The notes: generated by a model from the sequence alone, not told the origin. Positions 27,639 through 38,439 are shown, counted from the stretch's first letter. The stretch is DNA of 64,000 nt from Tillandsia leiboldiana (GCA_029204045.2 CM055065.1:46347475-46411474), one strand, 5' to 3'. Made by a program: numbers and translations.

Positions 27639-28976
27639 TCACACATCGTCATGTCTGTCCTCAACATCATCATCATGTGATGTATGTCCATGTGAAGTAC
27701 TTGTTCCAGTCGCTCCCGGAACTACATCATCATGCTTGCAGCCGATGATTTCAAACATCTTCTTTAATCCATCCTCAAGCTTCTTGAACCCTTGTTCCAT
27801 TTTTTTCTCAACTGCTTGTACTTCCCGATGTAATGATTGTAGAGACACTCCCTCATCTGATCCAGTAGAGGCTTGATGTTGCACTTGACGAGGCGGTGCA
27901 CTTGTAGTCGCATCACTTGTAGGACCTTTCACTTGCCCATAGGTCCTTAGAGTTCCAATTGACTTGGCCAAAGTTATTCTATCAATAGCGCCCAAGCCAT
28001 AGTCGTATTTGTCACATGTGACATCAACTCCGTGATCTTCCAACAGGCTAGTGATGAAGATCGGGTAAGGAAGAAGTTCACGGCTATTTGTTGCCTTAAT
28101 TACATGCGCCATTCGTTCCCAAACGAAAAAAGGAATATTGACACACATTCCAGCTGCAGTCTCTAGGTGACCAAGATAATAAAGAAGAAGTAGACGTTGC
28201 CATCGTATTCTTTTAGTGCCCACCGTAGGAAACAGGTTGTAGCAAATAATCATAGATAGAATGTGGTATTCCGGCTTTAAATCCTTTGATAGCACATAAT
28301 CCCCGTTGGTCTGTGTACCCTCCTTGCAAATAGCATTAACGACAACATCCCAATGAGTGTCACTCTGAACAGGACCACTTTCTATATAATAACCAGATGT
28401 ATCAACAGGCAAACCAAGATTCACACCTATTACATCTGGAGTTATATCAAACTTGACCCCTCGAACTGAGGTTTCGAATTTGAATGTCTGGGTCTCACAA
28501 TCCTCTACAAGTTTATCTCCCCTCATGTAAAACTCCCTGATTAACTCGGAACAGAAACCCTTATTTGCTGGAACTCTACCTAGAGCCCCCAAAGGAACTC
28601 GTTCTACTAGCCTTTCAAATTCCGGAACTTGTCGACACAATTCATTGAAGTTTATATGTCGCTCTCCAATACATGTTCTATTTTCAAAGAATTCACGCCG
28701 TTGTGAAGTAATTTGTGGTTCACCTTCTCCATAATTTGCTCGGCGATCTGTTTGAGAGCCCTCACGAATTACGGGTCCACCGCTATTTCTTTGTGGAGAA
28801 TCTTCTCTATCTTTCTTTTTCCTTGAAGGCATCGGTCCCTTTCCTTTCCCTATTACCGATTCTCCCTCATTTTGTGAAGATTTTTCAGATTCCGAGCTTG
28901 TTGATACTTCATTCCGTGATCTTTTTGAAGATTTCTTCTTCCCACTTTCACGACTACTTCCACTCGCAGTGGCCAT
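27639..28976 (-). CDS. Putative plant transposon protein (Transposase_32-like), copy 1
   Basis: An uninterrupted 445-aa frame from ATG at 28976 (MATASGSSRESGKKKSSKR). The frame stays open upstream to 29093, but this start matches the relative at 30792 in position. The first about 95 residues are low-complexity, basic and serine rich. The middle has NFNELCRQVPEFERLVERVP, a RGVKFDITPDVIGVNLGLP motif, KPEYHILSMIICYN and GTKRIRW, shared at roughly 55-60% with copy 2. The C-terminal 60 residues form a coiled coil (LHREVQAVEKKMEQGFKKLE) and a His/Asp-rich tail. The family is known only as putative transposon-associated protein in plants, with no proven function. It lies head-to-head with copy 2 (gap about 1.8 kb). 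Confidence 0.7.
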   Translation of the reverse strand: MATASGSSRESGKKKSSKRSRNEVSTSSESEKSSQNEGESVIGKGKGPMPSRKKKDREDSPQRNSGGPVIREGSQTDRRANYGEGEPQITSQRREFFENRTCIGERHINFNELCRQVPEFERLVERVPLGALGRVPANKGFCSELIREFYMRGDKLVEDCETQTFKFETSVRGVKFDITPDVIGVNLGLPVDTSGYYIESGPVQSDTHWDVVVNAICKEGTQTNGDYVLSKDLKPEYHILSMIICYNLFPTVGTKRIRWQRLLLLYYLGHLETAAGMCVNIPFFVWERMAHVIKATNSRELLPYPIFITSLLEDHGVDVTCDKYDYGLGAIDRITLAKSIGTLRTYGQVKGPTSDATTSAPPRQVQHQASTGSDEGVSLQSLHREVQAVEKKMEQGFKKLEDGLKKMFEIIGCKHDDVVPGATGTSTSHGHTSHDDDVEDRHDDV

Positions 28977-29189
28977 CAAAACTACAAGTGCCAGTAGCAA
29001 AGAGAAGGCCATTCTCCTGTGAAGAACATAATGCACTATGAGTTCATCGAATATGATTATCAGATATTCATATTCGCTGTAATGTATTATCAAATATATG
29101 TTCTAACTCTTATGAAAATGACATTAATTTGATCAATACCCTTTCAACAAGGACAAATTACATTCCAAAATTGAACAAGTGTTCCATCT

Positions 29190-29480
29190 TGTAGGTGTGT
29201 TAAGGGTATCTTAATAGTGACTTGCATGTGTAATGTGAGAACAGAGGGTTCCCTCACAATGAGTGACACTTGTATCTTCATACAAATAGTGACATGCATG
29301 TGTACATTGAGAACAGATGGATCCCTCACTGTGAGAACACAGGATCCCTCACCGTGAGAACACAGGATCCCTCACTGTCACATAACTCTCACAGTGAGGG
29401 GATCTCTCACAGTGAGAGAGAGAAAGAGAGAGAGAGAGAAGAGAGAGGGAGCGAGCTCACAGTGAGAGATGTAGAGAGCG
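29190..29480. repeat. CTCACAGTGAG-type palindromic repeats with GA tract
   Basis: Repeated units with GAACACAGGATCCCTCAC, CTCACTGTGAG and CTCACAGTGAG palindromes occur between about 29310 and 29470, then a GA-rich tract. Upstream (29190-29310) is an inverted pair of TGACATGCATGTG-like units. This lies in the shared upstream region of the two head-to-head Transposase_32-type genes and may be part of their promoter. Confidence 0.55.
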
Positions 29481-30600
29481 AGAGACACGGTTTGGCAACA
29501 ATGTGCTTCCTCTCGGCGACGGCGATGGCGACGGCGACGGAGAGAGGAGATCGGCACTGTGCGGCACTGTGCGGGAGAGGAGTTCGGCAGTGTGTGGGAG
29601 CAGAAATCGGCACTGTGGTCGGAGCGGAGCACTGTGCGGGAGCGGAGCACTGTGCGGGATTGAAGAGATGGTCGGATTGGGGAGACGAAACTGTTGGAGC
29701 GGAGCACTGGGCGTGATTGATCGATAAGAAATGTGCTTACTTATACATTTTTAAGTAGGATTAAAAATTTTAAATTTTTACAAATATATAAATTTAACAG
29801 AAATTATAAAAATATTGTATGAAATTTAAATTTATTATTTTTAAAAAATAAAAGAAAGTTATTAGATTTATTAAAAGATAATATTAAACAATTTAAATTT
29901 TTAAAATTAAAATTTGACAATTTTAATCTATTTTTAAATTTCAAAATTTTAATAAACAAATAAAACACAATCGAAGTAAAAAAAAAAAAATATTTAATTT
30001 GTGAAGGCGCTGATCGCTTCAGCGCTTTCACGCTGAGGAGGGTTAGTTTTTCAAATTTGATTTTCATAGGGTCTTTTTGCAAAATAGAGATTTTGGGAGG
30101 GTTATTTTTTAAAAAATCCTCTTAAAGATGCCTCTTCATCTTCAATCCCCCCGCACGAGCCGCTCCAGCAGTTTCGAGAGACCTCCGAACCGGCGTGTGG
30201 TAGACAGACGGCCAGTGCTTCAAAGGAAAACCGCCTAGTAAACCGCTTACCCACCTCTCCCAAGTATTAACGTGAAGTAACCGCAAAGGCTAGGGCGTAT
30301 TCCGGTACGCGACCTGCGGAATCGGTTGATTTTTCCTGTTTCCTCTGATGTTTCATCCACTAGTTTTGCTCGATACTCCCTCTTTCACTGTCTAACAATC
30401 CATCTACCATAAATCTCCCTTAGGTATACACTTCGGTCTACTACTACCTTTATTGACGGCTAAGTTTCACCCTTCATATCTCAAGGTAAAACTGTAAACC
30501 CGTAATGCCTTTTTTTTGTTACCCTAATTTAGTTAAGTGCCATTTTGTTAATTATTCAGGGTTTTAAAATTTTATCTGTAATCTATATGTAATGTATATG
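29481..30600. other. Intergenic region between the two Transposase_32-type genes
   Basis: 29500-29720 is GC-rich with GGAGCGGAGCACTGTGCGG direct repeats and GGCGACGGCGATGGC triplet repeats, looking like a leader sequence. 29750-29990 is AT-rich. 30000-30045 contains hairpin-forming GAAGGCGCTGATCGCTTCAG. 30120-30500 resembles a 5' leader for the plus-strand gene. No gene was recognised. Confidence 0.35.
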
Positions 30601-30791
30601 TAACATGGGTAAAAGGGATCACTTGTTTGCAATATTGTTGTTAGTGTTCCATCTTGTTCAAGTGTTGAAGTCTAATTTCAAATGTTCAATTGTATTAAGT
30701 CTACTTTCAATTGTTGATATTGAGACTTCATACAATAATGTCTATAAATCTATGAAAGTTCCATATTGTATATTTTCATGTTCAGAACGTA

Positions 30792-32150
30792 ATGGCCGGT
30801 GATGGGCAACGTGGTGGACGAGGGCGTGGCCGTGGTCGTGGCCGTGCCCGTGGAGGGAAACAAGCATCCAAGAGGGACCGTTCACATGATTCACAGAGTA
30901 GTGATTCATCTGAACATTCTGAGCATTCTGCTCATGTTGAAATGCCGGCCACGCATGATAAAGGAAAGGGGCCTATGCCTTCAAATTCTCATACGGGTGC
31001 GGCCTCCCCTCCACGACATAGCACTGGCGGGCCAGCCATGTCAGCAACGCCTCGTAGGGAACAGCGATCAACACGAGCGGCAGACAGGTACCCCGTTGAT
31101 CCTAAACGACAAGAAGACTTTTCAAGCCGAACTTGCATCGGAGAGCGATATGTCAACTTTGACGAGCTGACTAGTGAAGTTCCTGAATTAGCCCAGCTTT
31201 TGCAAAGTGCGCCTATCGAACCGGTCGGCCGCATACACGGTCGTAAAGGTTTCTGTCTAGAACTCATTCGCCAATTTTATATGAGAGGTAGCATTATGGG
31301 TGAGGATCGAGATACCGGATTTATGGTAGTAGAATCATTTGTTCGTGGTGTCAGAGTTGTAGTGTCTCCAGACACAATTGGTGCCATCCTAGGATTAAAT
31401 GTGGATAAAAGTGGAGTGCATTACACACTTGGAACCATTCATCATTCCACACACTGGAACACAATTGTCAATGCTCTATGCAAGCCAGGAACAGTAACAA
31501 ATAGACTCTACGTTGAATCCAAGGACTTGAGACCTGAGTATCACATCCTATCCTTAATATTGTGCTATAATATTCTGCCCACATTGGGTACAAAGAGGAT
31601 TCGATGGGATAGACTGCTTCTTTTATATTTACTTGCTCACCCTGAGCTAGCTGTTGGAATGAACATCAATATTCCAACATTGATTTGGTACAGAATGTCA
31701 CAGTTAGTGCAAGGTACATCGCATCGCGATCTATTACCTTACCCTCTTCTGATCATGCGGCTTTTGGAAGATCAAGATGTAGACATAACGTGCGACAACT
31801 ATGATTATAGCTTGGGTCCTATTGACGGGGTTACCTTAGCAAAATCAATAAGTACCTTGAGGACGTTTCAGAACGTGAAGGCCTACACTGAAGCATCGTC
31901 GACGCGTCCGCCTCACCGTCCGCAACATCACGGCTCGTCCGGTCACCATGGGAATGTTACATTGGAGTCGTTGGATCGAGACCTGCATGCGTTGAAGGAA
32001 AGAGTCGAAGAAGGATTCAAGAAGGTCGAGGATGGCTTAAAGAAAATTTACGATTTCCTTGGGTGTCGACATGATGATACGATTCCAGGTGGTGGCGGAG
32101 CTAGTTCTTCCCATCAACCCCACGATGATGCTAGCCACGAGGATGAGTGA
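30792..32150 (+). CDS. Putative plant transposon protein (Transposase_32-like), copy 2
   Basis: A single intact 452-aa exon. The N-terminus is an Arg/Gly repeat (GRGRGRGRARGG), then a Ser/His-rich linker. The conserved core (about residues 105-370) includes YVNFDELTSEVPELAQLLQS, FYMRGSIMGEDRD, RGVRVVVSPDTIGAILGLN, RPEYHILSLILCYNILPTLG, TKRIRWDRLLLLYLL and DVDITCDNYDYSLGPIDGVT. The C-terminus is a coiled coil (LESLDRDLHALKERVEEGFK) and an acidic His-rich tail. Its 3' 480 bp plus 50 bp of flank are duplicated in inverted orientation directly downstream. The RG-rich start suggests nucleic-acid binding; the role of the family is otherwise unknown. Confidence 0.7.
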   Translation: MAGDGQRGGRGRGRGRGRARGGKQASKRDRSHDSQSSDSSEHSEHSAHVEMPATHDKGKGPMPSNSHTGAASPPRHSTGGPAMSATPRREQRSTRAADRYPVDPKRQEDFSSRTCIGERYVNFDELTSEVPELAQLLQSAPIEPVGRIHGRKGFCLELIRQFYMRGSIMGEDRDTGFMVVESFVRGVRVVVSPDTIGAILGLNVDKSGVHYTLGTIHHSTHWNTIVNALCKPGTVTNRLYVESKDLRPEYHILSLILCYNILPTLGTKRIRWDRLLLLYLLAHPELAVGMNINIPTLIWYRMSQLVQGTSHRDLLPYPLLIMRLLEDQDVDITCDNYDYSLGPIDGVTLAKSISTLRTFQNVKAYTEASSTRPPHRPQHHGSSGHHGNVTLESLDRDLHALKERVEEGFKKVEDGLKKIYDFLGCRHDDTIPGGGGASSSHQPHDDASHEDE

Positions 32151-32815
32151 TACTTATGTTTATTTAACGTGCATTTTAACTTTTGATTTATTGAGTCTGA
32201 TTTTTTTATCATTGTAACAAATATTATTGTATTGTGCTAAAATTTGATACAGTACAATAAGATTTGGTACAATGCGAAAAATACCAGACTCAATAAATCA
32301 AAAGTTAGAATGCACGTTAAATAAACATAAGTATCACTCATCCTCGTGGCTAGCATCATCGTGGGGTTGATGGGAAGAACTAGCTCCGTCACCACCTGGA
32401 ATCGTATCATCATGTCGACACCCAAGGAAATCGTAAATTTTCTTTAAGCCATCCTCGACCTTCTTCAATTCTTCTTCGACTCTTTTCTTCAACGCATGCA
32501 GGTCTCGATCCAACGACTCCAATGTAACATTCCCATGGTGACCGGACGAGCCGTGATGTTCCGGACGGTGAGGCGGACGCGTCGACGATGCTTCAGTGTA
32601 GGCCTTCACGTTCTGAAACGTCCTCAAGGTACTTATTGATTTTGCTAAGGTAACCCCGTCAATAGGACCCAAGCTATAATCATAGTTGTCGCACGTTATG
32701 TCTACATCTTGATCTTCCAAAAGCCGCATGATCAGAAGAGGGTAAGGTAATAGATCGCGATGCGATGTACCTTGCACTAACTGTGACATTCTGTACCAAA
32801 TCAATGTTGGAATAT
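31670..32815. repeat. Tail-to-tail inverted duplication of the copy-2 gene 3' end
   Basis: The left arm, about 31670-32199, and the right arm, about 32285-32815, are reverse complements of about 530 bp with only scattered substitutions (for example EEGFKKV in the gene, EEELKKV in the copy). The spacer is about 85 bp. The arms include the 3' coding region, stop codon and about 50 bp of 3'UTR. Read-through transcription would yield a long, near-perfect hairpin RNA. Confidence 0.85.
32334..32804 (-). pseudogene. Inverted partial copy of the Transposase_32-like gene
   Basis: On the minus strand an open 156-aa frame reproduces the last third of the 30792-32150 protein, from MIWYRMSQLVQGTSHRDLLP to the stop. 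Homology stops abruptly at 32815, within the codons for NIPT. It lacks the 5' two thirds, so it is a truncated copy rather than a gene. Confidence 0.85.
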
Positions 32816-33190
32816 CAAGATGTAGCTTGGGTGGTATATTGTGCTAAGATGTATGTTGTGCTAAGATGTACGAAGCTAAGATGTATTTTGTGTTTCCTTT
32901 TCAAGTGTGGAGTACTTTCAGACTCTTCTATAAATGTATGAATGTATGAATGTATAAATGTATAAATGTACCTTCTTGTATATATGAATGTTATTAACTT
33001 ATATATAGCTGTTCAGAACTGTGATGAACTGCTATAGATACAAGATGAACAGTTGAACCTTTTATATAGTATTATGATTATACAACATGAACATTAGAAC
33101 TTATGTATAGCTTTACTAAATAGTAATGGAGTCAGTGCAATTTATACAACATTTGTAAATGTGATTAGTACAATTTAATTTATTGAGTCC
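32816..33190. other. Noncoding stretch
   Basis: AT-rich, with short direct repeats (GTGCTAAGATGTA twice near 32850; GAATGTATAAATGTA near 32940). No gene seen. Confidence 0.4.
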
Positions 33191-33204
33191 TTACACTTGG
33201 GTTG

Positions 33205-33900
33205 CTAGCTCAGTACCGGTACTGTTTATTGAGGCCTCACACTTCCAATCCTCAATTAGTACCGGTCCTTACCATTTAGTACCGGTACACAATCGTCCGG
33301 TACACCTCCAAGTTCCTCAAAACCCGAGAGTACTATACATGGATTTCTCAGTTTGTACCGGTACATACTATTTCGTACCGGTACATAACATTCAGTACCG
33401 GTACATAATCCTTAGTTCCGGTACACCAAGAAGAAGCGGATGCCGCACACAGTACCGGTCCTCGTTACTGAGTAAAGGTACATAACCTTCGGTTCCGGTA
33501 CATAATCCTTAGTTCACACTTCTAAGATCCTCAAAATCCGAATGCATCACACTTCGATTTCTCCCTCAGTACCGGTACTCCATGATGAGTACCGGTACAT
33601 GGTGATAAATCCAAGTATAGTACTCTCGGGTTTTGAGGAACTTCGAGGTGTACCGGTTCTAAATGGTAAGTACCGGTTCTAAATGGTACTCCATGATGAG
33701 TACCGGTACAGACTGAGAAATCCATGTATAGTACTCTCGGGTTTTGAGGAACCTGGAGGTGTACCGGACGATTGTTTACCGGTACTAAATGGTAAGGACC
33801 GGTACTAATTGAGGATTGGAAGTGTGAGCCCTCAATAAACAGTACCGGTACTGTACATTACGTACCGGTACATATGGATCCGGTACACTTCAAAGTTCTT
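33205..33900. repeat. Cluster of GTACCGGTAC palindromes, block 3, itself a large inverted repeat
   Basis: More than 15 copies of ACCGGTAC-type palindromes. 33207-33365 and about 33700-33855 are reverse complements (TCCTCAATTAGTACCGG…CTCGGGTTTTGAGGAAC), so the block folds on itself. It runs into the N gap at 33901. Confidence 0.8.
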
Positions 33901-34000
33901 NNNNNNNNNNNNNNNNNNNNNNNNNNNNNNNNNNNNNNNNNNNNNNNNNNNNNNNNNNNNNNNNNNNNNNNNNNNNNNNNNNNNNNNNNNNNNNNNNNNN
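33901..34000. other. Assembly gap (100 N)
   Basis: One hundred N, the conventional size for a gap of unknown length. It directly abuts a palindrome cluster on the left and a tandem duplication on the right, both hard to assemble. Confidence 0.99.
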
Positions 34001-34376
34001 GATATAGGAGGGTTCTGACAGAGGTCTGTCGACATGTCATATGTTTTGAGGGGGCCACGATTGTCTTGCATATATAAGAAAATAAATAATTAGAATATGT
34101 GTATTAAGACAAATTATAGTAAATAAACATCTAGGAGAAACTAAGGAACATTACCGTGAATATCATGGCTGGATTGCTCTGTACAGTTCTATCCGATATA
34201 GGAGGGTTCCTGACAGGGTCTGTCGACATGTCAATGTTTTGAGGGGCCCACGGTTGTCTTGCATATATAACAAAATAATAATAGAATATGTGTATTAAAG
34301 ACAAATTTATAGTAAATAACCATCTAGGAGAAAGTTAAGGAACATTACCGTAATATAATGGCTGGATTGCTCTGTA
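34001..34376. repeat. Gap-adjacent tandem duplication, about 190-bp unit
   Basis: 34001-34195 and 34196-34376 are copies of GATATAGGAGGGTT…GGCTGGATTGCTCTGTACA. Differences are mostly single-base length changes in runs (GAGGGGGCC versus GAGGGGCCC; GACAGAGG versus GACAGGG), typical of uncorrected long-read error. On the minus strand the unit can encode an exon-like peptide (PWAPQNIDMSTDPVRNPPIS), perhaps a 3' exon of the adjacent transposase gene. Confidence 0.75.
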
Positions 34377-34773
34377 CATCAATCCCATAAGGTAAGTGCA
34401 TTATGGGCGAGTTCTTAATCGTAGGACTTTGCAGGTGAACCTATTTTAATAAATCGGGAGGGAGGGGGCCCAATATGGAAGACACATAATTCTGTAAACA
34501 AATGAGGAAAATCGAACTATGAATCTATATTAAGACAATCAAATGAACATATAAAAACTCTCAAAATTTACACTCTGTTGGGACGAGGCGAGGGCGGACG
34601 ATGAGAAACGATTAAAGATTGAGCATTCACCATTATAAAACCTGTCCGTAGAATTTGAGGCATCTAATAAAATAGAAAAGAATATTTCAATTATGTCGTG
34701 TACCGTAAATTATAAGCCAACAAGAATCGAGTTACGTACGTAAAGATATACCTGTTGCTTGTTGACTTTCATC

Positions 34774-36859
34774 TTAAGCCGACGTACCCATTTGATCTGT
34801 CTTCGACTCCTTTCGTTTGCTTGGTGGGCGCCATTTACTTCGAACTGACAGCGGGCTCTTTACTCTCTGGTCGTTACATCTATCATCTGAATCGTGTCTC
34901 ATAGTAGAATGTATATTTTCGATAAATTGGACATCATTGCTTCCCTTGGATGACGATGTGTTCTCTAATTTCGTCTTCAAATTATCAAGTGTGACTAGTG
35001 CTACATGATATTTGTCATCACTCTCAGCAGCTATGTCTGCAATGTCGTACATACGACTACATACTACCTCATATCGGCTCATTTCTGGACTCCTCCCTAA
35101 GCTTTCATCCCATGCTGTCACCCGAGTATACCTCCGTCTTATATCCTTCCTCCATCGTGTTAGTATGTAACAAGTTGGAAGAATCATCATCTTTCTATTA
35201 ACTAGGACGGCAATTGAATGTCGGCATAAAATACCCTTACAATCAAAAAGACGACAAATACAACTAACTCGGGAGGTAGACTCATCAAATATACAGTGAA
35301 TACTATGTCTTTGCCTGCATCGCCATATTCTACATACTCGTTAACTCTATACTCATGGACGGTACCAATAGATGATATTAAAGATGTCTCACAATGCATT
35401 AAATCCTTTAACTCAGCTTGAAATTCTCGAAATTTAGCAATTGTGTACATATCTTGAAATTGCTTCTCAAATGCATATCGACTTATGGATGGGATGACGC
35501 AGGTGAATGATTTGTAGTCTAATTGTGCCTCCTTTTCTGCTTTATTCTTTATAGCGCTTTCATACTGCTCCACAAATACTTTTAACGTCGTTTTCGAGTT
35601 CACGTACCCATCAAAAAACGAATTCATGCTTTCACTTCGCTGTGTCGTGGACATTCCAGCCCAGAATGTATCCTTCACATAAACTGGCACCCACTTTCGT
35701 CTGTTCTCGTACAGTCCTGACAACCAATCATTCTTTTCAAGTCCATAACAAACTATCATTCTCTTCCATTTATCGTCAAATTGAAGTTCTGTTAGTGATT
35801 CATATATAGCATCCATCATAATGCTCTTAATAGAATGATATTCACCATAACTTTTTAGCTTCTCCGGTATCTTTTTTGTTATGTGCCACAAGCACCATCG
35901 ATGTTTGGCATCGGGGAATACCAGTTCAATAGCATTTTGCATTGCTTTGTCTTGATCGGTGATTATTGCTTTGGGGGCATGGCCGGACATACATGACAGC
36001 CAATTCCGAAAAAGCCATACAAACGAAGCTGTATCTTCACCAGAGAGTAAGCCGCATCCAAACAAGATTGACTGACCATGATGATTAACACCCACAAATG
36101 GAGCAAACGGCATATCATACTTATTCGTTAGATATGTCGAGTCGAAAGTAATTACATCTCCAAAACATTCATAGGCTGCTCTGCTTCTAGGATCTGCCCA
36201 GAATATATTGCGAATACGAGAATCATCGTCCAGATCGATGGAATAAAAGAAGTTTGCGCTTTTCTCTTGCATGGTTCGAAAATAATTACAAATGGCTTCG
36301 CCATCACCTTCGCCAAGTCGTAAACGGCGCATTTTATCAATATAATTACGGGCATCCTTCTCTCCAAATGGCAAATTTTGATACCCACCAGCCTCAACAA
36401 CAAAAGAATTAAAACTTTTATTCAATCTTATTCCGGCACGATCATTAACATCAAGCCGTCTCTTAACACTAGAATCTATAACTCGATTGCATGGAAATAT
36501 CGAGACTTGCTAGGACTTAATCCATGATTATGGTCAAGTCTGACCATACTTATTACACAAGATAAATCCAAATTAATTTTCACATTTATCCTAGCAGGAC
36601 AGTCCGTCTTCGCTGCCGAAGGACGAGGCCGGAGATTAGTCACGGTGTGATTTACTTTTCCATGACGAGAGCATGCGATGATTACATACGAAGGAATGCC
36701 GTTACTGATTTTAGTAGACCTCTTTACAATCCCAAATCCTAATTGTTGTGCATAATTCTTATAGAAGCCCATAACCATTTCCATATTATTAAAATGCATT
36801 CCAACTTCTGGTACTAAATTGGATATGTCTGTGACCTCATTGTTTCTTTCTTCATCCAT
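34774..36859 (-). pseudogene. FAR1/FRS-type Mutator-like transposase, two frame breaks
   Basis: Reading from 36859: residues 1-127 (MDEERNNEV…) contain a FAR1-type zinc-finger DNA-binding domain with CSRHGK and an RLDHNHGLSPSKS motif. A one-base loss near 36490 shifts the frame. The MULE catalytic domain follows (36425-35300) with ITFDSTYLTNKY (first Asp), AIITDQDKAM (second Asp), HRWCLWHITKKIPEKLKSYG and TTQRSESMNSFF (Glu). A second one-base shift near 35290 precedes a SWIM zinc finger (VSCICRLFDCKGILCRHSIA). A Ser/Lys-rich tail ends at 34774. All domains of a full transposase are present and well conserved. The two single-base breaks may be recent decay or assembly errors, given the gap and error-like duplication 0.4-0.8 kb away. 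Confidence 0.85.
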
Positions 36860-37326
36860 CTCAAACTCAACAACTGATAATGATCAGTGCGTCTAGATAT
36901 TTCAAAATAATTATGACCTGTAACACATCATATTTACTGCTAATACAAACATGAAATTGTGGTTAAAGAAGAAATTATATATAATGTATATATAGGATTT
37001 GTATGTTTACAGATTATGTGTAAATGCATTATTCTACTATACCCTCAAAATGTATCCTTACAGCTAATACATGTTCCACATTAATACTAACCAAATTACA
37101 AAGCAGCATTATATGATCAACATGTTCTACTAAACCCTAAACCATAAACTATTAACATAATATTATATATAATGTAATTGTCAAAACATCCTATTACATA
37201 TTATATAGTACATTGTCTCTTGTAATAAACAATAAATGGGCGCTCTCCTATATCGGTCAAAAGTGAACATATTAGCACCTAATTTACCTTGTACCTGCTA
37301 TTTCATATCAACGCCATTCTATTTAT
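36860..37326. other. Upstream flank of the transposase
   Basis: AT-rich and noncoding; it would hold the transposase promoter. No clear TATA box or repeat. Confidence 0.35.
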
Positions 37327-37868
37327 AGACCAAAGAAAGAATGTTTTCTTCCTTTGTACCGGTATTTTTGGAACGCACATAGCTTATTAGGGGGAATATG
37401 GAGACGATTATCGCAGCGGAGACGTTGGATGAGCAGGCAGTGACGACTCTTCACGAGCTGTGCTTTGGTTTTACAAAGAATGCCTTGTTCAAGGACCGGC
37501 GATTGGGATAATACAAATGTACGTAATGTGTTTGAGGACGGGGATCTCGTTGGGATTTGGTCATCGGAGCAGAAAATGATTGCGAAGCGTAATGCGCCTA
37601 GGGACACCCTAGCCGCATTAAACTTTGCAATCATTTTCTGCTCCGAGGACAAAATCCCAACGAGATGCCCGTCCAATAACACATTACCGACATTTGTATT
37701 ATCCCATTCGCAGGTGCTTCAACACGGTAAAATCAAAGCACAGCTACTCAAGAGTCGTCACTGCTTGCTCATCCAACATCTCCACTGCGATATTCGGCTC
37801 AATAAACCACCCAATTAACTATGTGCGTTCCAAACACCCCGATACAAGGGAAAAAAACCTTCTTTCAT
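37327..37868. repeat. Long hairpin (about 540 bp inverted repeat)
   Basis: The left arm 37327-37595 and right arm 37612-37868 are reverse complements at about 80-85%. Landmarks are GGAACGCACATAG / CTATGTGCGTTCC, TGACGACTCTT / AAGAGTCGTCA, GGGATAATACAAATGT / ACATTTGTATTATCCC and GGAGCAGAAAATGATTGC / GCAATCATTTTCTGCTCC. The loop is about 20 bp. It could be a foldback MITE or a young long-hairpin small-RNA locus. Confidence 0.8.
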
Positions 37869-38439
37869 CTTTAATTCTAGCTCAAGCAGGGCTGTATGAT
37901 AACAAAGATAACTTATGTCCATCCGAGTCCCCTATGTTAAGGGTGTAACCTATACATCGCAAGCAGAGGTGTAAAAATAACAGTACTCAGGACAGAAAAA
38001 AGCTACCATTCATACATCTTAACCCCTATCTTGAAATCCCTACACAGCTATGATAAGAGCTATATATAGACTGTACCACAAAACCAATGATGCCTACAAG
38101 TGTTGCCTATTGTTTGATATATGACTGTACAGAACCCATCTAAGGCTGTTTCCTAAACCAATTGGCAGCTCCTACTTGCATTTGGACTAGAGATATTTAC
38201 AAAGCTATATATGGATATGATCCATCTGATAACAAAGCTACACCAATTAACAACGCCAACTTTTGACTATATTTACATATCTCCTTGAATTTGGACTGCC
38301 TACAAGGGTAGCCTTTTGTATATATGAGTGTACAGAATCCAACTTTGCATTATTTTTAATTTTCCAAATATTTTTTCAATTAATAATTTTTCGTAGACTG
38401 AATAGAGTGAAAAATTAAAGTAATTTACAAAGGAGAATG
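37869..38439. other. Noncoding stretch
   Basis: No gene or bounded repeat; TATATATGGA-like and CCTACAAG(T/G)G repeats occur loosely (38090-38310). Confidence 0.35.

Noticed and set aside
29270..29727. Overlapping open frames of 148, 109 and 74 aa near 29.3-29.7 kb
   Set aside because: They run through GA tracts and GGAGCGGAGCACTG direct repeats on both strands, with no conserved motif. Better explained as leader or promoter sequence.
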